DNA from: Arctopsyche grandis
Taxonomy: Eukaryota; Arthropoda; Insecta; Trichoptera; Hydropsychidae
DNA: 64,000 nt
NCBI RefSeq assembly: GCF_051622035.1
Contig: NC_135357.1
Location: forward strand, 33,150,191-33,214,190
Reading direction: 5' to 3'
Part shown: one piece after another, positions 12,007-23,724 of the stretch
How positions within the stretch are numbered: the first letter of the stretch is position 1
Layout of the letters: every line of letters starts with the position of its first letter
Notes under the pieces: generated by a model
The model's input: the letters and a program-made list of their open reading frames with translations, nothing else
What the model was told of the DNA's origin: nothing
The model's database searches: none
Program-made: the position numbers and the translations under genes

Positions 12007-15000
12007 TTAGGAACTGCCTTGAAATTGTATGTAGACTATCAAATACGACGTCACAAAAGCTATTATCTGAAATGAATACGTTGAATATAATGTTAGGTCA
12101 AATATATGTAATATTTAAATTGTTGAAACGTCATAATACCGATCCAAAGCAAGACAGATCTAATGGAAACATCCCGCATATGTTGAAATGAGCTTTCTGT
12201 TGGAAAAGTTGAAGTGAGCATATCGATATCTGCAATTTTACATGATTAAAAAATTAGTTTTTGTTCTTAACGTGTCGTTCAAATTATTCACTATTTAAAA
12301 AAGTAGCAACTAATACGAGATATGACTTTTCTTATAGATCTATACCCAGTGAATACGAATCTGGTAATAAAAAATGTTGTTTGGCTCGAGATTCGGAGAT
12401 ATACATATGTGTTTTTTTAAATCGCGCGGTTTTTCTATATCTTGGTGTTGTTCGGTCGATGTCTCAAAATCTGTCAATTTTCTGTTCAAAATGAATATTG
12501 AAATATATAGTCGGGTATTTTATCTTTCATTTGTAGTACTTTTCAGCTTTCAAATCTCTCCAAGTAGTCGTCCAGTTCAAATCAAAAGTCAAAAGAACGT
12601 ATTTTCACTTGGGATTTTTTTCCACTGTTAATACTATTTTATATTGGGTATTTTCTATTGAAACATGTTTATTGGGATAGTGTTCTGGCCACACTATTTT
12701 TTGTTTGCGTTTAAAAGGGTTAATTGGAAGTGTGCTGAATTTTAAATCGGTAAAATTTCGAGCTAAAAGCTCGTACTAGTATTTACTCGTATTTACACGA
12801 ATCTGAATTTAATTAATAGGGATAATATATTAAATTGTCTTTATATGAGAATTAAATAAAATTCCACTTATGTGACCACCCCACGACTTCATCTATGTAT
12901 TTGACGAAGATAAGAAGGTCGCAAAACAAAATTCGATAATTAAAAATACATATACTTTCACACGTATCGGTTATGAGAGCATTTTCGATAAAAATTGAGC
13001 GCAAATGTAGGGAAACTTACACAAGACAAAAGTTCCACTTTCGGTTGTCGGATTTTGTTCAAAATTTTTTCATTACTTAAAATCACTATATATATTATAC
13101 ACATTAAATATCAAGAAAATAAAAATAATTTAAAAGGTCGAAATAAAATAATGAAATATTGTTTTAAAAAAAATTACTACTTTTGGTTCACGAATTCTGA
13201 CCAAAACCTTTCCAATTCTATGTTAGTACATAAAGAATACAAATATACATTTTAAGCTTGATACAACTATCGATTCTATGTAAGTTCGAATCAGTCAAAA
13301 TTTCGAGTTCGAATTTTCGCATGATCACAAAACTTCATCTATTGTTACTACTACATAGATAAAGTAAAAAGTAGAAATAATACATAAATTAAGGAAAATT
13401 CTGTCAAAGAATATTAAAATCATCCAACTTTCATATGTACAAATAATGCAACTTTTATGTATTGTGGATTTGTTCTGCACTTGATGAATTTGTCAATTAA
13501 AGATAAGCCACAAATATTACAGAATAGAGCAATAAGGACTATCTTAAATGTATGTAAATAATTATACTAGTATAAGATCTAGAATTAAATTGGATGAACA
13601 TACTATGAAAACATATACATATGTTGATTTTTGTAAGATAAGAAAATATTACCTAGGTATTTGGATAGATATTTTATTATACGGTTAGATTTACATAAAT
13701 ATATGTAGCAATAAATTAACCGTATAGAATTTTAAATGAAATAAAACTAGAAAAAACATATCGGTGTTGTTACTTATAATAACCTGCCAGATGATTGGAA
13801 ATAAGTAATATTGATACATTTCTGGTAGCTGAAGACAACACCTCTGTGCAAATAGTTATTTTTATTTCGGGTGTGCGTGTTTTTTATGTGTATGTATGTA
13901 TTATATATACGTGCATGTGTATGAATATATTATTATTTGTATTATTAAATATAATTAGCTATTAAGCCATATATAGGTATAAAAATCAATGCTTGTCTGT
14001 CTATCACGTATGCGTTCCTGTACCATTCAACCGATTGCGATGAAACTTACATGAGTTTTTGTGTTGTAAGAATATAGCACAACTTGTGCTATTACGAATC
14101 AAAACCAGTGATCTCATCATCGATCCTGTACAAATGTGCATAACTCAAGGGCAACGACCCCTTTGACCATTCCAGAAGAAATACTTCATCGCTCGATCGT
14201 AAAACGAACGAAACCGTGATGTCATCAGGCAACCGTAACACAATCATTTACGCGTATCACTGACCCCATAGCTATAAACCACACGTGTACCGGTGACACG
14301 TGTGGTTTATAGAATTGCATGCGTTATTGTGGCATGTACCGCATGCCGGGTTCAGCTAGTCTTATATAAATAAATAAATAAATATACGTTGCAAGGGCTT
14401 TCATGAAAAGCAGACAAATCATCATCACAAACAATGATTAATTTATATAGCATGAGGTTTATGTATTTATAGTTCTAATGTCTTCATTGAGTCAGTATAG
14501 ATCAGTGGTTCTCAAGTGCGGCCACTAGTGGATTTTACTGCGGCCACCAGCGACTTAATAGTAAATAATACTAATATTTAAAAAAAAAATAAATATATTT
14601 TAAAAACTACAAAAAAGTAACTTAAAAATAATAGAAACCATGCTCGTCATTGACAAACTAAAAAATATAGCGAAAAGCCTTGTGACAGAAGTTGAAAATA
14701 ACAATTATTCAATTTTATCTTCTGTTAGTGATTTGATAGATAGGATGACATACACAACTTAATTAATTAATTAATTAAAATTAAAACTTATAATAATAGA
14801 GTGTCTTAAATCTCTGAATCTGGAACTTGATAAAAGGTTCGAAGAATTGAATTTTTTTAAAACTGTTTCTTTTGTATCTCCCCCTTTTATTATGACAAAT
14901 GAAAATTTCATAGTACTACAAAATAGATTAAAATCATTTTCAGTATTGATATTAATTAACTGGGCTAACGTAAAATATGCATTATTAGAAATTAGTCATA

Positions 15001-16617
15001 ATCAAGTACTTAATAACCATTTTAATAATATTTCGGTTCAAAAATTTTGCTTGGAAATATACGTTGACAATGAAACAAACCAATATAAAGATTTGGCAAC
15101 AATTGCTTTATTAATATTGTCTATTTTTCCCACTACCGTATATTGCGAAAGATCATTCAGTGTAATGCACTTTATTAAAAACAAATTTAGAAACCAGTCG
15201 ACAGACGCAAACTTAGAAGCAGCAATGCGGCTTGCATTGGAAGAAAGGATTATTGAGCAATTTCCATTTGCATTATTATTAAATAAATAGATACCAAAAT
15301 GTTAAAATTTATTTTATTTTATGAATAAATTGATCCACTTTTTTTGTTACTTTAATTTATTTGATTAAATTTGGTGCGGCCACCAGACATTTCCATGGGA
15401 CCACTATTATCACCTGTGCGGCCACGGTAAAATTTCGTCTGAGAACCACTGGTATAGATACTATTAAAATATCTCACTCAATTATGTACAACTATTTATG
15501 TAGTATAACTATTACAATAAATTGTGATTATACTTACTGTTTTTTTTGCTCTCTTACTTTTCGCCCATATAGTTTTATTGTGCAGTATGACTCCAGATTT
15601 TTCTGCCTGAAAGAGTTGATAATACATCATAATATCTAATAAATCTTAGCAAATCTAGCACTAACGACATACTTCAGATATAATTGCATGTGATTTACTG
15701 CAAACCGTATAAAGCAGAAAGACTATAAATATATCTTTGGTCAAAAGAACAGAAGCCAAATGATAGCCGACGCTTCCAGTTTTAGATACAACGTGATTCC
15801 TGTAATAGAAATAAGTGTCTACGACTAGAGTGAGGAAAAGCATGCCATGCTGAATCACAATAGGAACAGAATAGACGTAAGCCAACTTATCGATGATTTC
15901 GCATAATTGCTTGTGAACTTTGCACAGTTCAAAACCTTTCAATGTATTTCTAGTGGGCAAACCTTGGATCGTAACATCGCCTGCGTAGTAATCTTCATCG
16001 CATTTTTCGATTAAAGAATTCAATTTGACGAAACGATCGTGCAAAACCAACGTCCAAACCACATACTGTCCGATAATGGTCCCGAAGAACACACTAGACA
16101 GTTGCAAACTCAAAGTAGCCAAAAGCAAATGAAGATTTTGGTAAGGATTAGCTATGAAGTACAATTGAAAGTCGTGATAGAAGATGACTGCTTGAATTCC
16201 CAACATGGTCAGAAATGCACATTTAATATTGCTCTTGTAATTGATGACCACGCCGTTGCTGATCAGAGCAACGTCAACCTCGTACAATGCATTGATGGCG
16301 TTTACAAATGTAGATGCATAGAAGATGTAGACGATGATTGTGGCTATGCTGGTGACGGGTCCAGCAAAGTAAGTGGTCAGGCCGAGGATCAATATGGCAG
16401 TTTTTGAAGTCGAGCTCATCGAGGATACAAAGTAGTTTCGGCCGTACTCTGATGCAAGAGACAGGGCGATGATGATGAGTATGGAAATGCGTAGTCTGGT
16501 TTTGGAGCGCGTTGCAGCCACGTAAGGGATGCAGTTTCTGTGCATTTCGTACGGAGCCAAGCCGAATACGAAGAAGAATTTATATAGTGGGTATAGAGCT
16601 GCGGGGAAGTGGTCCAT
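12007..16617 (-). CDS. Gustatory receptor, insect 7-transmembrane family (4 exons, complete)
   Basis: This is an insect gustatory receptor, a ligand-gated cation channel family of taste neurons. Exons are 15673-16617 (residues 1-315, six hydrophobic segments), 15538-15606 (316-338), 12140-12229 (339-368) and 12007-12066 (369-387), all joined in phase 0 with GT-AG ends. Exon 2 begins AEKSGVILHN, exon 3 has SLQLFQQKAHFNICGMFPLD, and exon 4 encodes TSYLIVYIQFQ, the TYxxxxxQF signature at the end of TM7. The 387-aa length is typical. An open-frame reading of exon 1 alone would stop at 15661 and miss TM7. The 3.3-kb intron 2 holds a hAT copy, a Helitron and a dead retroelement. The gene ends 402 bp upstream of the sugar transporter on the same strand. 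I cannot assign a subfamily or ligand with confidence. Confidence 0.92.
13460..13815 (+). pseudogene. Decayed non-LTR reverse transcriptase C-terminal remnant
   Basis: Plus-strand fragments read KPQILQNRAIRTILNV and later YNNLPDDWK, typical of the C-terminal region of Jockey-type reverse transcriptases. Stops and gaps separate them. The remnant lies in intron 2 of the gustatory receptor. Confidence 0.6.
13971..14359 (+). mobile_element. Non-autonomous Helitron
   Basis: The 5' side has AAAAATCAATGCTTGTCTGT, and the 3' end is GCCGGGTTCAGCTAG followed by T, preceded by the hairpin GGCATG-TACCG-CATGCC. This is the classic Helitron terminus. A perfect 16-bp-arm palindrome around ACCGGT lies at 14275-14311. 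The exact 5' base is uncertain. Confidence 0.75.
14503..15451 (+). mobile_element. hAT transposon copy with GTATAGAT duplication
   Basis: A 949-bp element has ends CAGTGGTTCTCAAG and CTGAGAACCACTG and perfect 8-bp duplications (14495-14502, 15452-15459). The frame 14847-15290 (147 aa) encodes the hAT C-terminal dimerisation region (LILSIFPTTVYCERSFSVMH), like ZBED/SCAND3-type transposases. The catalytic N-terminal part is missing, so the copy cannot move itself. It lies in intron 2 of the gustatory receptor, 86 bp from exon 2. Confidence 0.88.
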
Positions 16618-16797
16618 TTTTGGGCACGTCCTACTGTCAAAGTATGTCGTTTTGAATGTGAAATATTTGATGTTATTGATGTGTATTAATTATTTATAGC
16701 ACTTAGTGCGATTGTCACTTCAATTGTGTGAGTGTGGTCAATCTTGGATCGTACATACTTAATGGGTTGTATGAATATGAATGTACATATTTAGTAC

Positions 16798-17241
16798 TGT
16801 TACGTACGCCGCGGATTAAGCGAATAGAATCCCAGAGACTATGCGACCGTTCAAGGGTTATCTGTTATCGGACTAACTAAGTGCTTGCACTTAGACCAAC
16901 GGATATCTGTTATCGGATTAACTAAGTGCTTGCACTTACTTCCAGGATTATATCTGGACTCTAAGTGCATTTAGGCTAAACAATGACCGTTATTAGGCTT
17001 TTCTCAGAATCGGTACGGGGAGACCCAATGTCGTGGAAATACATATCCGAATACGTGGCTTTATAACAGGTAAACAGATTAGACGTCCTGAGAGATCGAC
17101 CCTTTATAAGGCGGCACGTAGGCGATATCATGTCATTCTGGACTGAGCACTGTCAGTGCGTGTATCTCCTTAATCATCAATAAATGCTGTGAAACGACTG
17201 TTGGCCTTTTACTTGGATCCTCCACCCACCCCTACGCAACA
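16798..17241 (+). mobile_element. Solo LTR copy 2 (GTAC duplication)
   Basis: A 444-bp copy of the family at 2548, flanked on both sides by GTAC (16794-16797, 17242-17245), so an intact insertion. It lies about 180 bp upstream of the gustatory receptor start. Confidence 0.85.
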
Positions 17242-17312
17242 GTACTATAGAATATAGTATGTTTGTGTCATTGTATTATAATGTAATATAAAATATGAAT
17301 GTTGTTTATAAT

Positions 17313-18216
17313 CGGTCTCCGTGACGGGCCGGAATGTGAAATGCCGGAAACCGCACTTGAACGGCAGCGATGCGACACTCTGCAGTAAATTATGTCAATC
17401 ATTCGTTCGATACCTCGGAACCAAATGGACGAAACGTACGCTATTATACATAGTATTGTTACGTACGCCGCGGATTAAGCGAATAGAATCCCAGAGACTA
17501 TGTGACCGTTCAAGGGTTATCTGTTATCGGACTAACTAAGTGCTTGCACTTAGACCAACGGATATCTGTTATCGGATTAACTAAGTGCTAGCACTTACTT
17601 CCAGGATTATATCTGGACTCTAAGTGCATTTAGGCTAAACAATTACCGCTATTATACCTTTCTCAGAATCAGTACGGGGAGACCCAATGTCGTGGAAATA
17701 CATAGCCGAATACGTGACTTTACAACAGGTAAACAGATTAGACGTCCTGAGAGATCGACCCTTTATAAGGCGGTACGTAGGCGATATCATGTCAATCTGG
17801 ACTGAGCACTGTCAGTGCGTGTATCTCCTTAATCATCAATAAATGCTGTGAAACGACTGTTGGCCTTTTACTTGGATCCTCCACCCACCCCTACGCAACA
17901 GTACTATAGAATATAGTATGTTTGTGTCATTGTATTATAATGTAATATAAAATATGAATGTTGTTTATTCTGCGCGCGCAGAATATTATTCTGCGCGCGC
18001 AGAATATTATTCTGCGCGCACACATTAATACGGGAGGAAAAGCCTGTTACTCTTGTTCCTGTTGTATCCTGCTCGCGCAAATTAAGTGAGTATGTACCGT
18101 TTACCATGCACCCTCTTTTTTTGATCTTTCGACTTAAGATCTTTCGATTTTCGATCTTTGCCTTCCGATATTTGCGTTTTCCGGCATTTCACATTCCGGC
18201 CCGTGAGGTAGACCCG
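17313..18216. mobile_element. Foldback element with replaced interior, 8-bp TTTATAAT duplication
   Basis: The left end CGGTCTCCGTGACGGGCC is inverted at the right end (GGCCCGTGAGGTAGACCCG). TTTATAAT flanks both sides (17305-17312, 18217-18224). After about 30 bp of left arm, the interior switches to a MITE fragment, a solo LTR (17457-17900) and a copy of the element's own left flank, then resumes the right arm. Confidence 0.8.
17457..17900 (+). mobile_element. Solo LTR copy 3, mismatched flanks (GTAT / GTAC)
   Basis: The left flank, including GTAT, matches the left flank of copy 1 (about 2440-2547). The right flank, including GTAC, matches the right flank of copy 2. The copy is therefore chimeric and not a simple insertion. 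Confidence 0.85.
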
Positions 18217-18344
18217 TTTATAATACACTAGCTGAACCCGGCATGCGTTGCAATGCCATAATAACGAATGCAATTCCCGTTCCCGTTCCAATTTGTCAGA
18301 AATATGCAGGCTTTATAATAATAATAATATTAATAATAATAGCT

Positions 18345-19889
18345 TTTATTCCAGACGATGGGGGGAATAGTGCAATCCCCAACGCCCATATAAATAATAT
18401 ATAGATAATAAAAAGAGTATTGAAAAATAGTAAATAAAAAATAAATAAATAAATACGTAAGTAAATATATAAATATTACTAATAATAAATAATAATAATT
18501 TAATGTCTATTCCAGGCGGTCGGTGGAGTAGTTCCATCCATCGAACATACAATGAAGAATGCAAATGAGAAGATGCAGCAGCAAGAAGACAATTAGGCGA
18601 TAAAAATATACGAAGGCGTAGAGAGGCCGCTCTCATCCTGAGAATGGCTTTAAAGTGAGGCACATGCCCTTCCACAAATATTTGTGACGCGCTGCAGCTC
18701 CTAGGTAGCCCGAAAAGAGCATGGTAGCAGTTGTTGTATTGTACCCAGTGCCGGCTTTAGGGGGGGGGGCTGGGTCGGGCGCAAAATAAGTTAGGGCGCC
18801 GTTCAATGCGCCAAAAGCGCTTTAAAATTAAAATTAGAGCGCCAAAGGCCCTACATTTGTACTTGGCAAATTCTATTCAAACAATCTAATGGAAAAAGTC
18901 AATCTTCAAATTAAGCTCACCACGAATTCAAAATCTGATATTATTAGCAATGAACTTATCAATTTAAAAGCCTTTCACTCATTGTATTAAATTTTATAAA
19001 ACTTAACAATTTACAAGAATTATATCCAAAAATTTGGGTTTCTATGCTTTTGCTAACACTGCCTGAAACTGTAGCAGGGTCCTAAGGCCGGGAAAAAGGA
19101 GGATGGTAATCCAGTTTTTATATTTTATTTCAAAGGGTGTTTAGAAAAAATTGCCCGAGGGCGCCATTGGGTGTAAGGCCGGCACTGATTGTACCTTTAT
19201 CTTTCTCATCATCTCCCGCTTGTATCTGGTCCATAATTCAGGCTAGTACAAAAGCACATAAATAATTGTCTCTTAACCTCTACATTGGAGTGGAAAAACC
19301 GTCTAACCAGCATATTTGCTCTTACACAAATAGCTCTACTTTGTCTTTCGATGTCATGGTCATAAGAAAGATCCTCGGTCAGCAGGTATCCCAGATACTT
19401 GACTTCCCTAACGGTTTTAAGATTACGCCCATCTAAAATAATGTCGGGGACGAAATGAAGACCTCGACCGTATCGGAAAATCAATACCATGGATTTACTC
19501 GTATTATACCGCATATTATGTTCTGCAGCATAACTCAAGCAAATTTCCAAGAGGCGATTCAGAGCTGACGGAGAAGGCGCCAAGATCACCATGTCATCCG
19601 CATAGCTGATGTGGTTAATGCATATTCCTCCTATGTGGCAACCAACTCCAGTCTGTCGAAGGCGATGTGAAAGTTCATCCATGTACAGGTTGAATAAGCC
19701 AGGAGACATTGACCCACCCTGTCTAACCCCGCACTTCCAAGAAGCGGGATCAGAGTATGCATTCCTCCAGCGTACATGGCTGAACTGATGTTTATGTGAG
19801 GCACCAGATGTGTCTTTAGCACATTTAAGGGCCGGGCCGCACCGTGCGACTTGCGAGCGACTTGGTTGAGGGCGACCAGACCAATGCAT
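18345..19889 (-). pseudogene. Dead non-LTR reverse transcriptase (split by MITEs)
   Basis: The minus-strand frame 19889-19209 carries CGVRQGGSMSPGLFNLYMDE, the intact catalytic box YADDMVI and the thumb region (VREVKYLGYLLTED). The C-terminal part resumes after a MITE, at 18675 downwards (GHVPHFKAILRMRAASLRLR). TAA-rich tails lie near 18310-18350 and 18480-18505. The upstream half is cut at 19829 by a second MITE. Clade is uncertain; it is similar to CR1/Jockey-like elements. Confidence 0.75.
18746..19187. mobile_element. hAT-like MITE, ATTGTACC duplication
   Basis: A 442-bp element has ends CAGTGCCGGCTTTA and TAAGGCCGGCACTG and perfect 8-bp duplications (18738-18745, 19188-19195). It interrupts the reverse transcriptase. 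A truncated relative begins at 47521. Confidence 0.88.
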
Positions 19890-20003
19890 GCAGGTAGATG
19901 GGACATGCTACACCCGTCAACTTGTTTGTCGCACACATTTCCATACATTTTTTCATGTCGCGCAACTAGTCGGCCGATAAAGTTGCACGGTGCGGCCCGG
20001 CCC
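19829..20003. mobile_element. PIF/Harbinger-like MITE, TAA duplication
   Basis: A 175-bp element has near-perfect ends GGGCCGGGCCGCACCGTGCG and its inverse, flanked by TAA on both sides (19826-19828, 20004-20006). It is much more GC-rich than its surroundings. Confidence 0.82.
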
Positions 20004-20679
20004 TAAGTATTGGTCCCCATTCATGGACCCATTAACGAAATAAATGGGCCCTGGACTTATTTTTCGCTTATGAAGGCTCAAACCATTGTCTAGGGTGGGT
20101 GTTTAATTGTGCTATCGATACATGAGGGTAGGTAGCGTTCTAGGGGGCTGCGACGAACAAACAAACGGTTTTGTGTCATGAACTGAAGGATACATTCATC
20201 GCTCGAAGATTGCTCTGAGGATATACTCGATGCATTTCTTGCACAATGTAAAAAAAAGTGCAAAATCGAGCGTAACGGCACCTCAAAATTTAGCACTACA
20301 CCACTGCCTATACGAGACATACAAACAGACGTTCAATTTTATTTATATATAGATATAATTTTGCTTTTTCTTATCGTGTTCAAAGCCATTCTCTTATAAA
20401 CATATGTATATTTGACGTGTGTATACTTAGTGGTTCAAATTAGTTTAGTATATATTTTATTTTATTTTATTATGTATGCTCAAATTCTTATATATTTTTA
20501 TATGTACATATGTTATAAACATAGAAACAGAATTAAATTTTAGCTTTTTTTGGTAAGCCTAATAATTTACGCTTAAAAATAAACTGTGACTTTCAGTTAG
20601 TATCCTTATGATAAATATTCAATTACTGAAAATAAAACATACTGACCAAATTTAACAACATTGCAGACCGTTTAAATAT

Positions 20680-20965
20680 ATAAGTAGCCAGTAGTATAAT
20701 TTTCGGTGATTACCGAGAGGTCTCGGGTTCCAGGCCTGTTTTAACCTCGATTAAAAATAATTTATTTTGGGTATTTCTGCAGTGCTGCTTGTCAGACTTG
20801 GATATTTGTGACTTCAAATCAACTGATTCCTACCAGAGTTTCTTTTTCAAATTGACAACTAGCCTAGTTACTACTTGTCATCACTATTTGAATATAATTT
20901 CAAATTTATAATCTATAAATTTCATCTAATGAAATGCTGTCAGGCATATTTATATTTTGGTTAAA
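20680..20965 (+). repeat. SINE, divergent copy
   Basis: The head AGCCAGTAGTATAATTTTCG with GGTCTCGGGTTCCAGGC (B-box-like) is followed by CCTACCAGAGTTTCTTTTTC and CTACTTGTCATCACTATTTG. This is the same family as the copy at position 1, without the 3' hairpin. Confidence 0.55.
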
Positions 20966-20999
20966 TAAAAGACATGTCTAGTAGTAAAGAAGAAGACAT

Positions 21000-21510
21000 A
21001 AAGAGACGTTTGAAATTAGGATGGAGTGCATTTCAACGAATGAATGTCGTTTTTAAATCGAAAATGCCAATCTGCCTGAAAAGATCTTCGATCAATGCGT
21101 TTTGCCAGATGATGTTTGGACATTGAACGCCAAGATGCTACACAAAGTCCAATGCACTCAAATAAGTACAGAATGCTGTATGCTCGGCATAACGAGGAAT
21201 GACAGGAAATGGAATACGTGGGTGAGAAATATGACAAGGGTAGTGGACATACATAGTGGATAGAGTAAAGAGATTGAAATGGCAATAGGTGGGCCACGTG
21301 GCTAGAAGAATTGACGCAAAGGGGACAAAGGAAGTGCTAGAATGGTACCCGAAATAACGCAAAAGGGTAAAAGGAAGACTGCAAGGAAGATGGGTAGACG
21401 AAATTAGGAAAATGTGTGGGTTGAGATGGATGAGAATTGCGCAAAACAGAGACGAGTGGAAGCCTTCGTTTAGCAGTGGATGGTGAGAGGCTGTAGATGA
21501 TGAATCTATA
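21000..21510 (+). pseudogene. RTE-type non-LTR retrotransposon 3' remnant
   Basis: With several stops and frame changes the plus strand reads LGWSAFQRMNVVFKSKMP, VGHVARRIDA, VLEWYP, GRWVDEIRK and LRWMRIAQNRDEWK, the C-terminal signature of RTE reverse transcriptases. The copy is dead and 5' truncated. Confidence 0.75.
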
Positions 21511-21644
21511 AATTTACAAGTTTAAAATCATATGTGTCACTTTGGGGCAAGCTATAGAGGTAATTTTTTTGTATAAATAGGATAATATCATGTAAAAGGT
21601 AAGTGTTAAGTAAAAACACAAATTTGTATTAATAAAACAAGTTT

Positions 21645-22717
21645 ATTATTTATTTTAGCGCTGAGATTCGGAAAAATTTAAATATTGAACATGAACAATA
21701 ATAATAATAATAGTAGAAAAAAATCAAATCCGCTAAAAAGCACTTTGATCCATTGTCCAAAATTATAAAAAAAAAAAACGTACAAAACCATCCATATAAT
21801 CTTTTCAATCTATCGTTGACAAAAAAAAAAAAATACATTTTTACTGTGTCGGAAAATTAATTGTAAGCGAAAATGTCTCTTAAGCATATACATAATAAGG
21901 TTTTGATTAATTTTCAAAATGATGAATAAAAAAATGTTAAATTAATAATTGTTAAAAAAAAAAACAAATATATAAAAATTAAATTGACTTACAAAATAAG
22001 TTAAACTTAAACGTTATATTATTATATTTTCAAAAATGATGATAATATTAATAACTATGACAAGTTTAATTTTTTCCTTTAAATACACAAACGCGTACAG
22101 ATGATGATTTCATTAAATACATATCGTATTAGCATAGCTATGATATATTTGTTTGATGCTACATAGCCGTAAATAAAGTGTATAAAAATTTACTCAACAG
22201 TGCGATATAACAAAAGCTATGTATATTTTTTTAAATTTAAATTAAAAAAATGCTTCAAATTCAATATATTAAATTTATATAATATATATATGTATTGAGA
22301 GGAAATCCGAAAAGATTTTGGTTAATTACAAAAAAAATAAAAAATGGTTATGAACATTATAATATATATTCATATCAAATCTTTCCTTATTAAAAATAAA
22401 AAACAAACTGTAAACGTGACAAAATTAAAAAATCCCTATCTATCTACCGATCGATACAAAACGGCCCATCTGAAAGAAATCTTCAACGTCGGAGTACTGG
22501 CGTATACCGCGACGCAGTCCACCTCTCTCAAATTGGCAATGCGGCGATTCATCTGGCGTACGAATTCACCGCACACACATTGTGCAATAATTGTTACCAT
22601 AGGCTTTTCAAATACGTATAAAAATATTTACAACAGTTTATACAGAGCAAATTATGAAGGCAAAACGGTTAATTATATATTATATATATACGGAAATTTG
22701 GCAACTTACATTGCCAT

Positions 22718-22753
<36 letters not shown>

Positions 22754-23724
22754 TACAATCGAATCCTTTCAATTATTATTGATAGCGACCATCCACTGGC
22801 GTATGGATCGAAGCGATCAATTCCGATTGAAGGCTCCCGTACACGGCATCATCAAATTTAACACCGTGTGCGAAGCCTTATTGTGATCGTTGGATTGGTT
22901 ACAAGAAAAATAACGAAAATAATATTAAAAAAAAAAAAAGTTACGCACTATAGAAACAAATCAATGGTCCCTAAAATAAAAAATACAATGAATACATAAA
23001 TGACTCCATACATACATATATTGAATGTATATTAAATAAATTTTTATAAAGCCGATATAATGAAACTTTGAACGGTCCGTCGTCGTCGTAGTATTTCGGC
23101 CTTTTTTTTCTTCCTAATGCAATAATATCTTGGTAAAAATCTGATGAATTGACACAAAAAATCAAACGATAAAAAAATGACTAGTCTATTGGTATTCGAA
23201 CGAGGCCGCCTTTTGATACAAACATACGATAGATCGAGGCCTACGTTCGCGTATACCTCGTTTTTTACACGTGTGCGGGGAAATATATCGGTGTTACAAT
23301 TATACAATACTATTTACATTCGTATCGAAATGTTTTCAACGACTGTTTCTCACGTATCGACGAATAAGCTTGTAATAAGTATCCACAGTTGAGCGTTCAC
23401 AGCCATGCGCTTACTTCGAATTGACCTGGCCGTGGCCGACGGACCGTGCTGATGGCTCGATATAAAAAAAAATCACAATCATACACACATTATGGCATAC
23501 GCGATCGCATCCCGCGTGCGAAATGGAGAAATATCACAATCGGAGCGAATGTGCCCGTGCCGAACATTAGTTAGTATACGACGACCACAACGACATCTCC
23601 TACAGCTTATTTTTTTTCGTTAGTAATTTAAATATTGAGAATAATGGAATGAATGATTCGCAACGGGGACGTTCGCCGTTTCTCCAGTTCGCATACGGGA
23701 TGGTTTATTTTTATTAATAATCGT
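21645..23724 (-). other. Probable shot 3' untranslated region
   Basis: About 2 kb downstream of the shot stop has no transposon signature and no convincing open frame on either strand. It is AT-rich with A/T homopolymers and a few more GC-balanced islands (about 22440-22600 and 23390-23600). TTTATT on the plus strand (AATAAA on the minus) occurs near 21645-21655 among other sites, so the exact 3' end is not fixed. The assignment is inferred from position. Confidence 0.5.

Larger units (their letters stand above)
18228..20353 (-). mobile_element. Helitron, 2.1 kb, with nested insertions
   Basis: On the minus strand the 5' end is TCTATATATAAATAAAATTG at 20353 with A before it, and the 3' end is GCCGGGTTCAGCTAG at 18228 followed by T, with a terminal hairpin. 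This matches the Helitron at 14359. Inside lie a dead non-LTR element, a Harbinger-like MITE and a hAT-like MITE. No Rep/helicase frame is seen. Confidence 0.75.

Noticed and set aside
13971-14359. tRNA gene or SINE at the Helitron
   Set aside because: No A and B box pair is present; the CTAG end, hairpin and A/T target fit a Helitron.
22344-22886. 180-aa plus-strand open frame
   Set aside because: Low-complexity Ile/Tyr composition over TA repeats, opposite the probable shot 3' UTR, with no family features.
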